Source: Methylobacterium sp. Leaf91 (lineage in GTDB: Bacteria > Pseudomonadota > Alphaproteobacteria > Rhizobiales > Beijerinckiaceae). From it: 64,000 nt of DNA. Below the pieces are notes generated by a model that was not told where the DNA came from, did no database searches, and worked only from the letters and a program-made list of their open reading frames with translations. The DNA lies in contig NZ_LMMP01000023.1 in NCBI RefSeq assembly GCF_001422815.1, positions 173,208 through 237,207 on the forward strand. Direction: 5' to 3'. This document shows, piece after piece, positions 21,623 to 29,123 of this stretch (the stretch's first letter is position 1; each line of letters begins with the position of its first letter). Position numbers and translations under genes: made by a program.

Positions 21623-22648
21623 TCAGCGCGTGAAAGGCGAGGACACCACGACGCGGACGTCGGCGAAGCCCGCCGCACGGTCCTGTCCTCGCTGGACTTC
21701 ACCGAAGCCGCCTGTCCCCGCCGTGGTACCCACCTGGGCCAGCCGGACGCGCGGCGCGCCGTCAAACGCCCGCCCGGCCTGCCGAGTATCCCCACCGGAG
21801 GCGCGGGCATCCGCCTCTCGCCGGACGACGTCGATCTTGCGGCCGATCAGGCGACGCTCATGGCGGGACAGGATGCCCGTCTCGCGGAAATCCACCATCG
21901 TGAAGCCACCAGGCCGCGTGGAGACCACGACACGGGCACTCGATGGGGTTGCGACCACGTCGCCCACCCGCGCAGTCAGATCGCGTTCGATCGGCAGCGG
22001 CGTCGCCGCCACGCCTTCGAGCTGGCAGGAGCATTGGTCGACGAGCTTCCTGCGGTAGAGAAGGGCAACCTTGAGAACTCGGTAGGGCTGCCCGTCGAGG
22101 CTGACGGCCCGGTCCAGTTCGTTCTGCCGGGCGCCGAGCGTGTAGAGGCTGGTTGCCGCGTTGGGGCAGGCCGCCGCACAGGCTGCCTCGTGAAGAGGAA
22201 TGTCGGCGCGCGAGGCCAGCCGCCCGAGCGGAAACAGGTAGCCGTCGCAAGCCCGGACGCAGACCGTACGGGCCCCGAGCGCCGAGGCGACCAGGCCAGC
22301 CGATGACGAGCGGCTCTTCCGATCAGCGGATGGCCGGTCGAGGCGCATCATGCGAGGCGTGTGACGAGGCGGGGCGGGCCTCGTGATACCGTTGGTATCG
22401 GGCAGGGACGCATAGCGCGGACGCGCCGGGCGCGGCACGGGAACGGGTTCCGGCCGGATCCTTACGGCCGGTCCGCGGAAGATGTCCTCGAAGAAGCTGA
22501 AGATACCCCCCTGCTCGGAGGCCCGAACGAGGCTCGATCCGGCGACGACACCGCCGATGCCGAGGATCACGCCCGCCATAAGAGGGCCGACGACTCGCTG
22601 ACGCGGCGCAATGGCCGTCCTCGCGACATGTGGGTATGCGACCCGCAT
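21623..22648 (-). CDS. Exported DUF2865-domain protein
   Basis: A 341-aa protein with a Sec-type N-terminal membrane segment (GPLMAGVILGIGGVVAGSSLV), a Pro/Arg linker, and a Cys-rich DUF2865 domain with VCVRACDGYLFPLGRL, AACAAACPNAATSLYTLG and QCSCQLEG. The function is unknown; the Cys spacing suggests disulfides in the periplasm. AAGGATGAGGAAGCG right before the ATG at 22648 decides the start; longer in-frame starts exist upstream. Confidence 0.78.
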   Translation of the reverse strand: MRVAYPHVARTAIAPRQRVVGPLMAGVILGIGGVVAGSSLVRASEQGGIFSFFEDIFRGPAVRIRPEPVPVPRPARPRYASLPDTNGITRPAPPRHTPRMMRLDRPSADRKSRSSSAGLVASALGARTVCVRACDGYLFPLGRLASRADIPLHEAACAAACPNAATSLYTLGARQNELDRAVSLDGQPYRVLKVALLYRRKLVDQCSCQLEGVAATPLPIERDLTARVGDVVATPSSARVVVSTRPGGFTMVDFRETGILSRHERRLIGRKIDVVRREADARASGGDTRQAGRAFDGAPRVRLAQVGTTAGTGGFGEVQRGQDRAAGFADVRVVVSSPFTR

Positions 22649-22882
22649 CGCTTCCTCATCCTTCAGTAACCATCCGGTAGGACGTGCGTCCTGCCTAGGC
22701 TGGAGGAGAAGGGCTTCGCAACGGGGCAGACCACCGAGCCGCATGAAACCTTTGGTTGAGTTGACGCCTCCCAGGTCGCGAGAAGACGTCCCGCGGCACG
22801 GCGTTTTGAGCACGCCATGAACACACGCTGCCACACCGGTGGAGACGGAGACGCCCCCGCTATCTTAGCCTTTGTTTTCCAT

Positions 22883-22898
22883 TATAGCCGATGCTATA
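22883..22898. promoter_or_regulatory. MntR-type operator upstream of mntH
   Basis: A perfect 16-bp palindrome TATAGC-CGAT-GCTATA, 54 bp before the mntH ATG. The core ATAGC-N4-GCTAT matches the E. coli MntR box as I recall it (CATAGC-N4-GCTATG). The same core recurs at 24411-24424 before the porin. Its position argues against the longer mntH reading frame starting at 22872. Confidence 0.75.
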
Positions 22899-22952
22899 TG
22901 GCTCGCAGGGTGCAGTGCGGCATTCGTGATTCGGCTCGTCGGAAAACGCGGT

Positions 22953-24299
22953 ATGGACAGGCTCAACGAGGATCGGGCGTGGCGCTTCAGCCGCGACACG
23001 CAGGAACAGCCGAGCCTCGGTCGCATGAACGGCAGCGTACCGGTTCTCGCGAACGGGAGCTGGCTGCGACGCCTGCTGGCCTTCCTGGGCCCCGGCTACA
23101 TGATCTCCGTCGGCTACATGGATCCGGGAAATTGGGCCACCGACATCGCGGGCGGTTCGCAGTTCGGCTACACGCTTTTGGCCGTCATCCTGCTTTCCAA
23201 CTTGATGGCGATCGTGCTGCAGGCCCTCTCGGCCCGTCTCGGCATCGCCACCGGCCGCGACCTCGCCCAGGCCTGCCGTGATCATTATCCACGGCCCGTC
23301 AGCTTCGTCCTATGGATCGCCTGCGAAGCCGCCATCGTCGCCTGCGACCTGGCCGAGGTCATCGGCACTGCCATCGCCCTCAAGCTGCTGTTCGGCATCC
23401 CTCTCGTCATCGGCGCGATCATCACCGCCCTGGACGTCTTTCTGATCCTGCTCCTCATGCGCCGCGGGTTTCGCGCGCTCGAAGCGTTCGTCATCGCGCT
23501 GCTGCTGGTGATCTTCGTATGCTTCGGCATACAGATCGCCCTGGCCGCGCCTCCGGTCCAGGCCGTGCTCGCGGGCTTCATCCCCTCGTCGCAGATCGTC
23601 ACCAATCCGGCCGCGCTCTACATCGCCATCGGCATCATCGGCGCGACCGTGATGCCGCATAATCTCTACCTGCACTCGTCCATCGTACAGACGCGAGCCT
23701 ATCCACGTACCGAGGAGGGGCGTCGCGGCGCCCTGCGGTTCGCGGTCACGGATTCGACCATCGCGCTGATGCTGGCGCTCTTCGTCAATGCCGCGATCCT
23801 GATCATGGCCGCCTCGGTGTTTCATGCCACCGGGCGAACGGACGTGCAGGAGATCGAGCAGGCTTATGAGCTGCTGTCGCCGTTGCTGGGGGCCGGCATC
23901 GCCTCCACCTTGTTCGCCGTGGCGCTGCTCGCTTCGGGACTCAACTCCACCGTCACCGCGACGCTGGCCGGCCAGATCATCATGGAAGGCTTCCTGCGCC
24001 TGCGTATTCCCGACTGGGCTCGGCGCCTGATCACGCGCGGCATCGCCATCGTGCCGGTCGTGATCGTGACGGGACTCTACGGGGAAGAGGGCACGGCCCG
24101 ATTGCTGGTGCTGAGCCAAGTCGTTCTGTCGATGCAATTGCCCTTCGCCGTCATCCCCCTGGTCCGCTTCGTATCGGACAAGCAGAAGATGGGTGCGCTC
24201 GTCATTCCCGCTTGGCTGAAAATCCTCGCCTGGGTGATCGCCGCGATCATCGTGGGCCTCAACGTCAAGCTTCTGGTGGATACCGTCAGCGGCGCCTGA
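22953..24299 (+). CDS. mntH: Nramp-family Mn2+/metal transporter
   Basis: A 448-aa H+-coupled divalent-metal importer with about 11 predicted membrane helices. Helix 1 carries the Nramp signature [20 protein letters not shown] (the Asp-Pro-Gly-Asn metal site), and helix 6 [20 protein letters not shown] (Met-Pro-His). The Met in GATVMPHN is the residue linked to selectivity for soft transition metals such as Mn2+. Start at 22953 rather than 22872, because a regulatory palindrome lies in between. The porin gene downstream shares the operator. Confidence 0.92.
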   Translation: MDRLNEDRAWRFSRDTQEQPSLGRMNGSVPVLANGSWLRRLLAFLGPGYMISVGYMDPGNWATDIAGGSQFGYTLLAVILLSNLMAIVLQALSARLGIATGRDLAQACRDHYPRPVSFVLWIACEAAIVACDLAEVIGTAIALKLLFGIPLVIGAIITALDVFLILLLMRRGFRALEAFVIALLLVIFVCFGIQIALAAPPVQAVLAGFIPSSQIVTNPAALYIAIGIIGATVMPHNLYLHSSIVQTRAYPRTEEGRRGALRFAVTDSTIALMLALFVNAAILIMAASVFHATGRTDVQEIEQAYELLSPLLGAGIASTLFAVALLASGLNSTVTATLAGQIIMEGFLRLRIPDWARRLITRGIAIVPVVIVTGLYGEEGTARLLVLSQVVLSMQLPFAVIPLVRFVSDKQKMGALVIPAWLKILAWVIAAIIVGLNVKLLVDTVSGA

Positions 24300-24407
24300 A
24301 CCAAGTCAGTCATCGCCGGTCTTCTTGAGGGAAGGGCGGAGTACAGCGTTTCCGACCGTTACCGACCGGGCTGCCCAGCGGGCCCGGACGCAAAAACTTT
24401 ATCTAAA

Positions 24408-24427
24408 AACATAGCATAGGCTATACT
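24408..24427. promoter_or_regulatory. MntR-type operator upstream of the OprB-like porin
   Basis: AACATAGCATAGGCTATACT contains ATAGC (24411-24415) and GCTAT (24420-24424) with a 4-bp spacer, the same core and spacing as the mntH operator. It lies 17 bp before the porin ATG, where a repressor would block transcription or initiation. Confidence 0.75.
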
Positions 24428-24444
24428 ATCGAGGTCAGGCGTCG

Positions 24445-25869
24445 ATGATCAGCAGAAGGGCTTTTCGGAGGTGGCGGGTGGGATTGGTGGGCACTTTCGC
24501 CGTGAACCTCGCTTACCCGATCGCCTCGCCCGCTTGGTCGGAACCCTCGGCGACAGGAGCCCTAGACGATCGCCCGGCGCAGTCCGCCGCTCTGGACGAC
24601 GACCGACCGCCCTCGATCCAACCCTCACTCGGTACATTCGGCGATCCCGGCGGATTCCGCCGAATGCTGGCGCCGCGCGGCATCACCTACAACCTGCTTT
24701 ATACGAACGAGGTTCTGGGCAACGTCAACGGCGGGGTGAGGCAAGGGCCGATCCATGCCGGCAAGTTCGAGGCGGCGATCAGCGTCGATCTCGACCGGTT
24801 TGCCGGTTGGAGGGGCTGGAGCGCGTTCGCCAACGTCTTCCAGATCCACGACACGGGCGGCCTGCGTGATCGCAGCTTTCATCGCCTGATCACGGTGAGC
24901 AATATCGAAGCCTATCCCTCGACACGCCTTTCAGAACTCTGGCTGGAGCATGCCTCGGAGGACCAGCGCTTCAACTTTCGGATGGGGCAACTCGTGGCGG
25001 ATGGCGAGTTCTTCGCCTCCGAAACCGGAAAAATCTTCCTGAGCAACGATTGGCCGACCATCACCGGAGCGAACCTACCAAGTGGCGGCCCTGCCTATCC
25101 CCTATCGACTCCCGGACTTCGGATGCGCTGGACGCCCAACGCCTCAATGAGCGGGCTTATTGCGGTGTTCAACGGCGACCCCGGCGATCAGGCCAGCGTC
25201 AACCGGACCGGATTGAATTTTCGCCTGAACGATCCGCCGCTGCTGATGGGCGAGATCCAGCTTCGTGCAGTACCCGGCCCGAGCGGGCTCACTCGAAGTG
25301 TGAAACTCGGAGGATATGAGCATTTCGGGCGTTTCGACGATTACCGCTACGACCGGAGTGGGCTTTCCCTGGCGAGCATCCATAGCAGCGGATCACCGCG
25401 CCGACATGGTGGAACGAGCGGCGCCTATGCGGTGATCGACGCGCAACTCTACCGACCGGAGGGCGCTGATCAGGCCGACGGCGTGGCCGTTTATGCCCGC
25501 CTATCCGGCAGCCCGTCGGACCGGAACCTCATCGGCCTTTGGGCGGATGGCGGCATCGTTTTCTCGGGGATGGTGCCCGGCCGGCCGGAAGACACCTTCG
25601 GCCTCAGCTTCATCTACGCGCGTATCGGCAACCATGCCCAGCGCTACGACCGGGACCGATTGTCTTTCGACACTGACTTCCACCCGGTCCGCAGCTACGA
25701 AGCCTCTATCGAACTGACATATCAAGCAGTAGTGGTGCCCGGTTGGACGATCCAACCGGACATCCAGGTCGTCATCAATCCCGGCGGGGGTATCGCAGAC
25801 CCCACGCGCCCGAACCAACGGGTCAAAGGTGGCGTGGTGCTCGGACTACGCTCCACACTCACCTATTGA
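24445..25869 (+). CDS. OprB-family outer-membrane porin, probably Mn-regulated
   Basis: A 474-aa exported protein: signal region (RRWRVGLVGTFAVNLAYPIASPAWS), then an OprB-like (carbohydrate-selective porin) barrel with ANVFQIHDTGGL, LWLEHASEDQRFNFRMGQLVADGEFF, and typical C-terminal strands (YEASIELTYQAVVVPGWTIQPDIQVVINPGG) ending in an aromatic residue (LTY). OprB-type porins usually pass sugars, but the operator shared with mntH suggests an outer-membrane Mn2+ route, functionally like the Bradyrhizobium Mur-controlled channel MnoP. Confidence 0.82.
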   Translation: MISRRAFRRWRVGLVGTFAVNLAYPIASPAWSEPSATGALDDRPAQSAALDDDRPPSIQPSLGTFGDPGGFRRMLAPRGITYNLLYTNEVLGNVNGGVRQGPIHAGKFEAAISVDLDRFAGWRGWSAFANVFQIHDTGGLRDRSFHRLITVSNIEAYPSTRLSELWLEHASEDQRFNFRMGQLVADGEFFASETGKIFLSNDWPTITGANLPSGGPAYPLSTPGLRMRWTPNASMSGLIAVFNGDPGDQASVNRTGLNFRLNDPPLLMGEIQLRAVPGPSGLTRSVKLGGYEHFGRFDDYRYDRSGLSLASIHSSGSPRRHGGTSGAYAVIDAQLYRPEGADQADGVAVYARLSGSPSDRNLIGLWADGGIVFSGMVPGRPEDTFGLSFIYARIGNHAQRYDRDRLSFDTDFHPVRSYEASIELTYQAVVVPGWTIQPDIQVVINPGGGIADPTRPNQRVKGGVVLGLRSTLTY

Positions 25870-25879
25870 GCGCACTGTA

Positions 25880-26026
25880 TCAGCGCCGATCGTTGCGACG
25901 GACGCGGACCGGTACGGGCTGGGGAGCAGGCGACCCATTTTCGATCGCCTCTACGACTCCGCGAGCGGCCGCAGCGACCGCATCGAGAAGGCGTCGTGCA
26001 AGGGATGCGGCCAGCGACTCTCTCAT
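25880..26026 (-). CDS. Putative 48-aa stress-induced small protein
   Basis: An ORF beginning MRESLAASLARRLLDAVAAAARG: an Ala/Leu/Arg amphipathic helix of about 30 residues, then a Pro/Val linker and a basic tail. It ends at a TGA 11 bp beyond the porin stop on the opposite strand. Its support is an exact EcfG promoter on the same strand with the -10 element 33 bp before the ATG. The ribosome site is weak (GGAT). No family recognised. The rest of the 518-bp stretch 25870-26387 holds two EcfG promoters and nothing else I can support. Confidence 0.5.
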   Translation of the reverse strand: MRESLAASLARRLLDAVAAAARGVVEAIENGSPAPQPVPVRVRRNDRR

Positions 26027-26058
26027 CAGAATGTATCCGTGTTCGGGAACAGGTGACG

Positions 26059-26083
26059 AACGCTACATCGGACACCGGGTTCC
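26059..26083 (-). promoter_or_regulatory. EcfG-type promoter (minus strand) for the 48-aa ORF
   Basis: Minus strand reads GGAAC (26083-26079), 16-bp spacer, CGTT (26062-26059), an exact match to the GGAAC-N16/17-CGTT consensus of EcfG sigma factors. Confidence 0.75.
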
Positions 26084-26307
26084 ACATCAGCGTCAACCAC
26101 TATGTGGGTCGTCACTCCCGAAACCGACAAGAGTCTCGCCGATATGACGCATGTGAGCACTGCGCTGGGCAACGGATCGTCTCGGCGCAATCCGGGCCAG
26201 GACGATGTTCAGATCTTTTCCAGGGTGCGTCGGCGTGTCTGTCTGCGCTTCCGCGACCCGCTGGTTTCGCCTCGGTAACCAATCGTGACCGCTTTGTGTC
26301 AAAGTCA

Positions 26308-26332
26308 GGAACCGGTCGGATAACTTGGCGTT
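26308..26332 (+). promoter_or_regulatory. EcfG-type promoter for the DUF1328 gene
   Basis: GGAAC (26308-26312), 16-bp spacer, CGTT (26329-26332), 55 bp before the ATG at 26388. Confidence 0.8.
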
Positions 26333-26387
26333 ATTGATGTCATGAGGTCGCGGCACAGGTCGCACCAGCTTCACAAGGATCGAGACC

Positions 26388-26564
26388 ATGCTTGGTTGGG
26401 CTGTAACATTTCTCGTCGTGGCCCTCGTGGCCGCTCTGCTTGGTTTTGGTGGTATTGCCGGCACCGCGATGGAGGCCGCAAAGCTCGTCTTCTTTGTAGC
26501 CATCGTTCTGTTCGCCATCTCGGCCGTCATTGGCCTGATGCGCGGCCGCTCGCCGACACTCTGA
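26388..26564 (+). CDS. DUF1328 (YtjA-type) small membrane protein
   Basis: A 58-aa protein with two membrane helices, [20 protein letters not shown] and [20 protein letters not shown], separated by the GGIAGTAM turn, and a short basic end (MRGRSPTL). This is the full length of the DUF1328/YtjA family, often induced by stress in proteobacteria. CAAGGATCGAGACC before the ATG is a good ribosome site. An exact EcfG promoter upstream and a terminator 47 bp downstream define a single-gene transcript. Confidence 0.85.
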   Translation: MLGWAVTFLVVALVAALLGFGGIAGTAMEAAKLVFFVAIVLFAISAVIGLMRGRSPTL

Positions 26565-26610
26565 CGATTGGACGTGTCGGTGCAGTCAGACCGACAACCC
26601 AGACACCAAG

Positions 26611-26639
26611 AAAGCCGCCGGATCGCTTCGGCGGCTTTT
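26611..26639 (+). terminator. Intrinsic terminator after the DUF1328 gene
   Basis: AAAGCCGCC (26611-26619) pairs with GGCGGCTTTT (26630-26639), giving an 8-9 bp stem with a T-run. Confidence 0.8.
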
Positions 26640-26711
26640 CTACGAAGCGAAGACCATCACACACTCCACCCGTGCCGGTGCACACTTTAGCGCTGAGGCA
26701 GGTGAGTTAAA

Positions 26712-26948
26712 TTATTTTTCATCGAAGGGCTGACCGGAGGCATCGTCCATCCGGGCGATGAGATCTCGAAAGCGATCCGGAACGGGTTGCTGGACAATCG
26801 TGTCGTACATGGCACGCAGATGCATGCCGATCCGTTTCTGGGTGAGGTCACTCAGGCTGTGAGTTTCGGGGCTATGTAGTTTCGGCTCACGTTCCAGCTC
26901 CAATCGCGTCTCCGCCAGGGAGATGCGGACCGTTTCGTCCTCGTCCAT
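26712..26948 (-). CDS. nepR: NepR anti-sigma factor
   Basis: A 78-aa NepR: it sequesters EcfG sigma factors until phosphorylated PhyR binds it. The conserved core is RIGMHLRAMYDTIVQQPVPDRF, then DLIARMDD; flanking N- and C-terminal regions are acidic and probably disordered, as in the family. AAGGGGATAACCGA precedes the ATG at 26948; longer in-frame starts would run into the promoter region. Divergent from phyR with two face-to-face EcfG promoters in the 180-bp gap, the usual GSR core arrangement. Confidence 0.93.
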   Translation of the reverse strand: MDEDETVRISLAETRLELEREPKLHSPETHSLSDLTQKRIGMHLRAMYDTIVQQPVPDRFRDLIARMDDASGQPFDEK

Positions 26949-27026
26949 TCGGTTATCCCCTTGATGCCACGCAGTGGCATCGCCGCGATTGTTTTGCGGC
27001 TTGACATAAGTCATGGCTGCACCTGC

Positions 27027-27051
27027 AACGCAGCGCGATACAAACGGTTCC
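27027..27051 (-). promoter_or_regulatory. EcfG-type promoter for nepR
   Basis: Minus strand: GGAAC (27051-27047), 16-bp spacer, CGTT (27030-27027), 78 bp before the nepR start. It is separated by only 8 bp from the phyR promoter on the other strand. Confidence 0.82.
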
Positions 27052-27059
27052 GGGCTCGC

Positions 27060-27084
27060 GGAACACAGCCCATCGAACCGCGTT
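27060..27084 (+). promoter_or_regulatory. EcfG-type promoter for phyR
   Basis: GGAAC (27060-27064), 16-bp spacer, CGTT (27081-27084), 44 bp before the phyR ATG. This implies positive autoregulation of the GSR switch. Confidence 0.85.
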
Positions 27085-27128
27085 ATGGCGGTGGCGACCA
27101 TAAAGAACGGCAGTGCCAAGGGGATCTA

Positions 27129-27929
27129 ATGTCGACAGCTCAACTCGTCGTGCAACATCTGCCGTATCTGCGCCGCTACGCGCGGGCACTGACCGGCAGC
27201 CAGGTCGCCGGCGATGCCTATGTGGCCGCCACGCTGGAAACGCTCGTCAACGAGCCGGACACGCTCGGACGCAGCACCAACGTCAAGGCGGACCTTTTCC
27301 GAGTCTACACCCGCATCTGGAATTCCCTCTCGGTCAACGGCCAGAGCGATCAGGTTCAGCATGATCTACCGGCCGAAGTTCGGCTGGGGCAGATCACCCC
27401 GCTGCCGCGCCAGGCGTTCCTGCTGTCGTGCCTCGAAGGCTTCTCCGAAGAGGACGCTGCGGTAATCCTGGAAGTCGACGTGACACAGGTGCGTGACCTC
27501 GTCGACGAAGCGGGACGCGAACTGGCGGCCGACATGGCCACGGAAATCCTCATCATCGAGGACGAGCCGCTCATTGCCATGGACTTGGAAGCCCTGGTCG
27601 AAGGGCTCGGCCACAACGTCATCGGCGTCGCCCGGACACGGACCGAAGCGATCAAGATCGCATCAGAGGGATCGCGTCCTGGTTTGATCCTCGCGGACAT
27701 TCAGCTTGCCGATGGCTCTTCGGGGCTCGACGCGGTGAACGATCTGTTGAAGACATTCGAGGTGCCGGTGATCTTCATCACCGCCTATCCCGAGCGCTTC
27801 CTCACCGGCGAGCGGCCCGAGCCCGCCTTCCTGATCGCCAAGCCGTTCCAGCCCGCCAACGTTTCGGCGGTGATCAGCCAAGCTCTGTTCTTCCAGCAGA
27901 GCGCCCGTCGCCGCGAGAAGACCGCCTGA
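27129..27929 (+). CDS. phyR: PhyR, general stress response regulator (anti-anti-sigma)
   Basis: A 266-aa two-domain protein: an N-terminal sigma-factor-like domain (residues 1 to about 135, with LPRQAFLLSCLEGFSEEDAA) that mimics EcfG to capture NepR, and a C-terminal receiver domain (about 137-260) with EDEPL and the phosphoacceptor Asp190 in LILADIQLADG, matching the D190 known in M. extorquens PhyR. The start at 27129 gives MSTAQLVVQHLPYLRRYARA, the family N-terminus. Divergent from nepR; followed by a terminator. Confidence 0.97.
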   Translation: MSTAQLVVQHLPYLRRYARALTGSQVAGDAYVAATLETLVNEPDTLGRSTNVKADLFRVYTRIWNSLSVNGQSDQVQHDLPAEVRLGQITPLPRQAFLLSCLEGFSEEDAAVILEVDVTQVRDLVDEAGRELAADMATEILIIEDEPLIAMDLEALVEGLGHNVIGVARTRTEAIKIASEGSRPGLILADIQLADGSSGLDAVNDLLKTFEVPVIFITAYPERFLTGERPEPAFLIAKPFQPANVSAVISQALFFQQSARRREKTA

Positions 27930-27964
27930 TCGTCCGACAGTCACAGACATCACCGGCGAATCAG

Positions 27965-27992
27965 AAAGCCCCGATCCTCGATCGGGGCTTTT
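27965..27992 (+). terminator. Intrinsic terminator after phyR
   Basis: AAAGCCCCGATC pairs with GATCGGGGCTTTT around a 3-nt loop, 35 bp after the phyR stop. Confidence 0.88.
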
Positions 27993-28019
27993 CCGTTTTC
28001 GCTCGGTCAACCGATCAAT

Positions 28020-28109
28020 AAAAACGGGCCGGACGAATGTCCGACCCGTGAAAAGTTTCCGGCCAATGCACAAGGGGAATGCGGGGGGAGGACCAGGCGG
28101 CCGGGTGAT
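28020..28109 (-). ncRNA. Predicted EcfG-driven small RNA 1 (GsrN-like architecture)
   Basis: No protein gene explains this stretch. An exact EcfG promoter (28115-28139) points into it. The predicted 90-nt transcript starts ATCAC at 28109. It folds into a 5' hairpin: CCGGCC (28104-28099) pairs with GGCCGG (28064-28059) around a long C-rich loop containing TCCTCCCCCCG and TTCCCC. A second hairpin of ACGGGTCGGAC and GTCCGGCCCGT (28049-28024, one wobble) with a five-T tail is a textbook terminator. Caulobacter GsrN, a sigma-T-controlled sRNA, also has a C-rich loop hairpin plus a terminator. Between phyR and a GSR gene. Confidence 0.75.
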
Positions 28110-28114
28110 TTGGT

Positions 28115-28139
28115 AACGAACTTGATGCAACAGGGTTCC
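28115..28139 (-). promoter_or_regulatory. EcfG-type promoter for small RNA 1
   Basis: Minus strand: GGAAC (28139-28135), 16-bp spacer, CGTT (28118-28115). Downstream, N5 then ATCAC, the same start layout as the small RNA at 40.5 kb. Confidence 0.8.
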
Positions 28140-28164
28140 AAAAAATGCGGCTTCGGCCATTTTT

Positions 28165-28178
28165 ACCACGCGCGTGGT
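28165..28178. repeat. Perfect 14-bp palindrome between two EcfG promoters
   Basis: ACCACGCGCGTGGT, with five T on its left and five T on its right. It could fold as a 5-bp hairpin with a GCGC loop followed by T, or be an operator. No nearby open transcript obviously needs a terminator here. Confidence 0.5.
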
Positions 28179-28279
28179 TTTTCCGCCACGCGCCTTAACG
28201 GGAGGTACCCGGGTCCCGGAAAAATGTTTGCAACAACGAGCCCGTCGTTTACTGGCCGTAAAGTTTTTAGACCAGTCAA

Positions 28280-28305
28280 GGAACTCGCGACGATCAGGTC
28301 GCGTT
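28280..28305 (+). promoter_or_regulatory. EcfG-type promoter for the 126-aa exported protein
   Basis: GGAAC (28280-28284), 17-bp spacer, CGTT (28302-28305), 39 bp before the ATG at 28345. Confidence 0.78.
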
Positions 28306-28344
28306 GTCCAGCATCCTGTCAAGCTCCGGTTGGAGATTACGACA

Positions 28345-28725
28345 ATGCTTCGGTCTGGATTGATCCTGAGTGTCGGTGGACCGGCTGCCCTCCTGACGAT
28401 GCTTGTCTTGCCGGTCGTTCAGCGCGAAGCAGACCGCTGGTCGCATCCCGTTGCGACGAGCCAGCAGGCTCCCGCGAGCTTGACGCCGGCCATCATTCAC
28501 TCACCGGCGCAGATCGGTGGAAGCGACATCGCCGTGCTCCGTGTGACGACGGCGGTCTCGAATGAGCGCAGGGCACCGGCGTTCTCGTCGGACCAGGATA
28601 CCGTGTCAACGGAAAAGCCCGTGCTGAAGCCTCGCAGAACCATGAGGGATGGTTGTGAGGGAGCAATCAGCTCTTTGGCCGGCCCGGAAGCACGCCGCAT
28701 GATCCCAGGCCGCTGCATCGCGTAA
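28345..28725 (+). CDS. Exported small protein under EcfG control
   Basis: A 126-aa protein with an N-terminal signal or anchor (GLILSVGGPAALLTMLVLPVV), a low-complexity linker, and a short C-terminal motif, DGCEGAISSLAGPEARRMIPGRCIA, with two Cys that could form one disulfide. I recall similar C-terminal CEG...PGRC motifs in small exported Methylobacterium proteins, but no function. GGAG precedes the ATG by 9 bp. Exact EcfG promoter upstream; terminator at 28758. Confidence 0.65.
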   Translation: MLRSGLILSVGGPAALLTMLVLPVVQREADRWSHPVATSQQAPASLTPAIIHSPAQIGGSDIAVLRVTTAVSNERRAPAFSSDQDTVSTEKPVLKPRRTMRDGCEGAISSLAGPEARRMIPGRCIA

Positions 28726-28757
28726 GCAACAGACCGACACTGAACGTCGAGACCCGC

Positions 28758-28787
28758 AAGCCCTTCGTTGATGACGGAGGGCTTTTT
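28758..28787 (+). terminator. Intrinsic terminator after the exported 126-aa protein
   Basis: AAGCCCT (28758-28764) pairs with AGGGCTT (28778-28784) with inner CGT/ACG pairing, followed by a T-run to 28787. Confidence 0.8.
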
Positions 28788-28834
28788 ACTGTTGCGCCTA
28801 AAACGGCGGACGAATTAGATATTCGGTCGCCTCA

Positions 28835-28872
28835 AACAAGAAAGGCGCGCACCGGATCTCGGTACGCGCCTT
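28835..28872 (-). terminator. Intrinsic terminator after the KGG-repeat gene
   Basis: On the minus strand AAGGCGCG (28872-28865) pairs with CGCGCCTT (28849-28842), with further CCG/CGG pairing, followed by TCTTGTTT. It lies 22 bp beyond the KGG gene's stop. Confidence 0.75.
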
Positions 28873-28893
28873 GTCTCTTCCAACAAATGGAGT

Positions 28894-29088
28894 TTAGTCT
28901 TCGCCGGACCGGCCAGGTGTGGTCGACTGACCGCCCTTGCGTCCCGCGGACGAAGCAAGCTCGCGATCCTGAGAAAACGATCGCTTTTCCGCCGGAACAC
29001 TCCGTCCACCTTTGCTCGCGATCTCGCGTTGCCGCTCCAGATCCATCGATGCAAAACCTCGCTTTGAGGTAGAATTTCCTGATGCCAT
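28894..29088 (-). CDS. KGG-repeat stress protein (Con-10/YciG-like)
   Basis: A 64-aa hydrophilic protein with two KGG repeats: DLERQREIASKGGRS and LASSAGRKGGQS. This family (YciG/GsiB/Con-10-like) is a general stress or desiccation marker; proteins are disordered and may protect macromolecules. AGGAGGCGCTG immediately before the ATG fixes the start at 29088. A near-consensus EcfG promoter lies 35 bp upstream and a terminator 22 bp downstream. Confidence 0.88.
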   Translation of the reverse strand: MASGNSTSKRGFASMDLERQREIASKGGRSVPAEKRSFSQDRELASSAGRKGGQSTTPGRSGED

Positions 29089-29123
29089 CAGCGCCTCCTC
29101 AGCATGTGGTTCTCGAAGATGAC

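Noticed and set aside
27663..28322. Minus-strand ORF antisense to the phyR end and small RNA 1
   Set aside because: Shadow frame crossing a terminator and an EcfG promoter; no protein family features.
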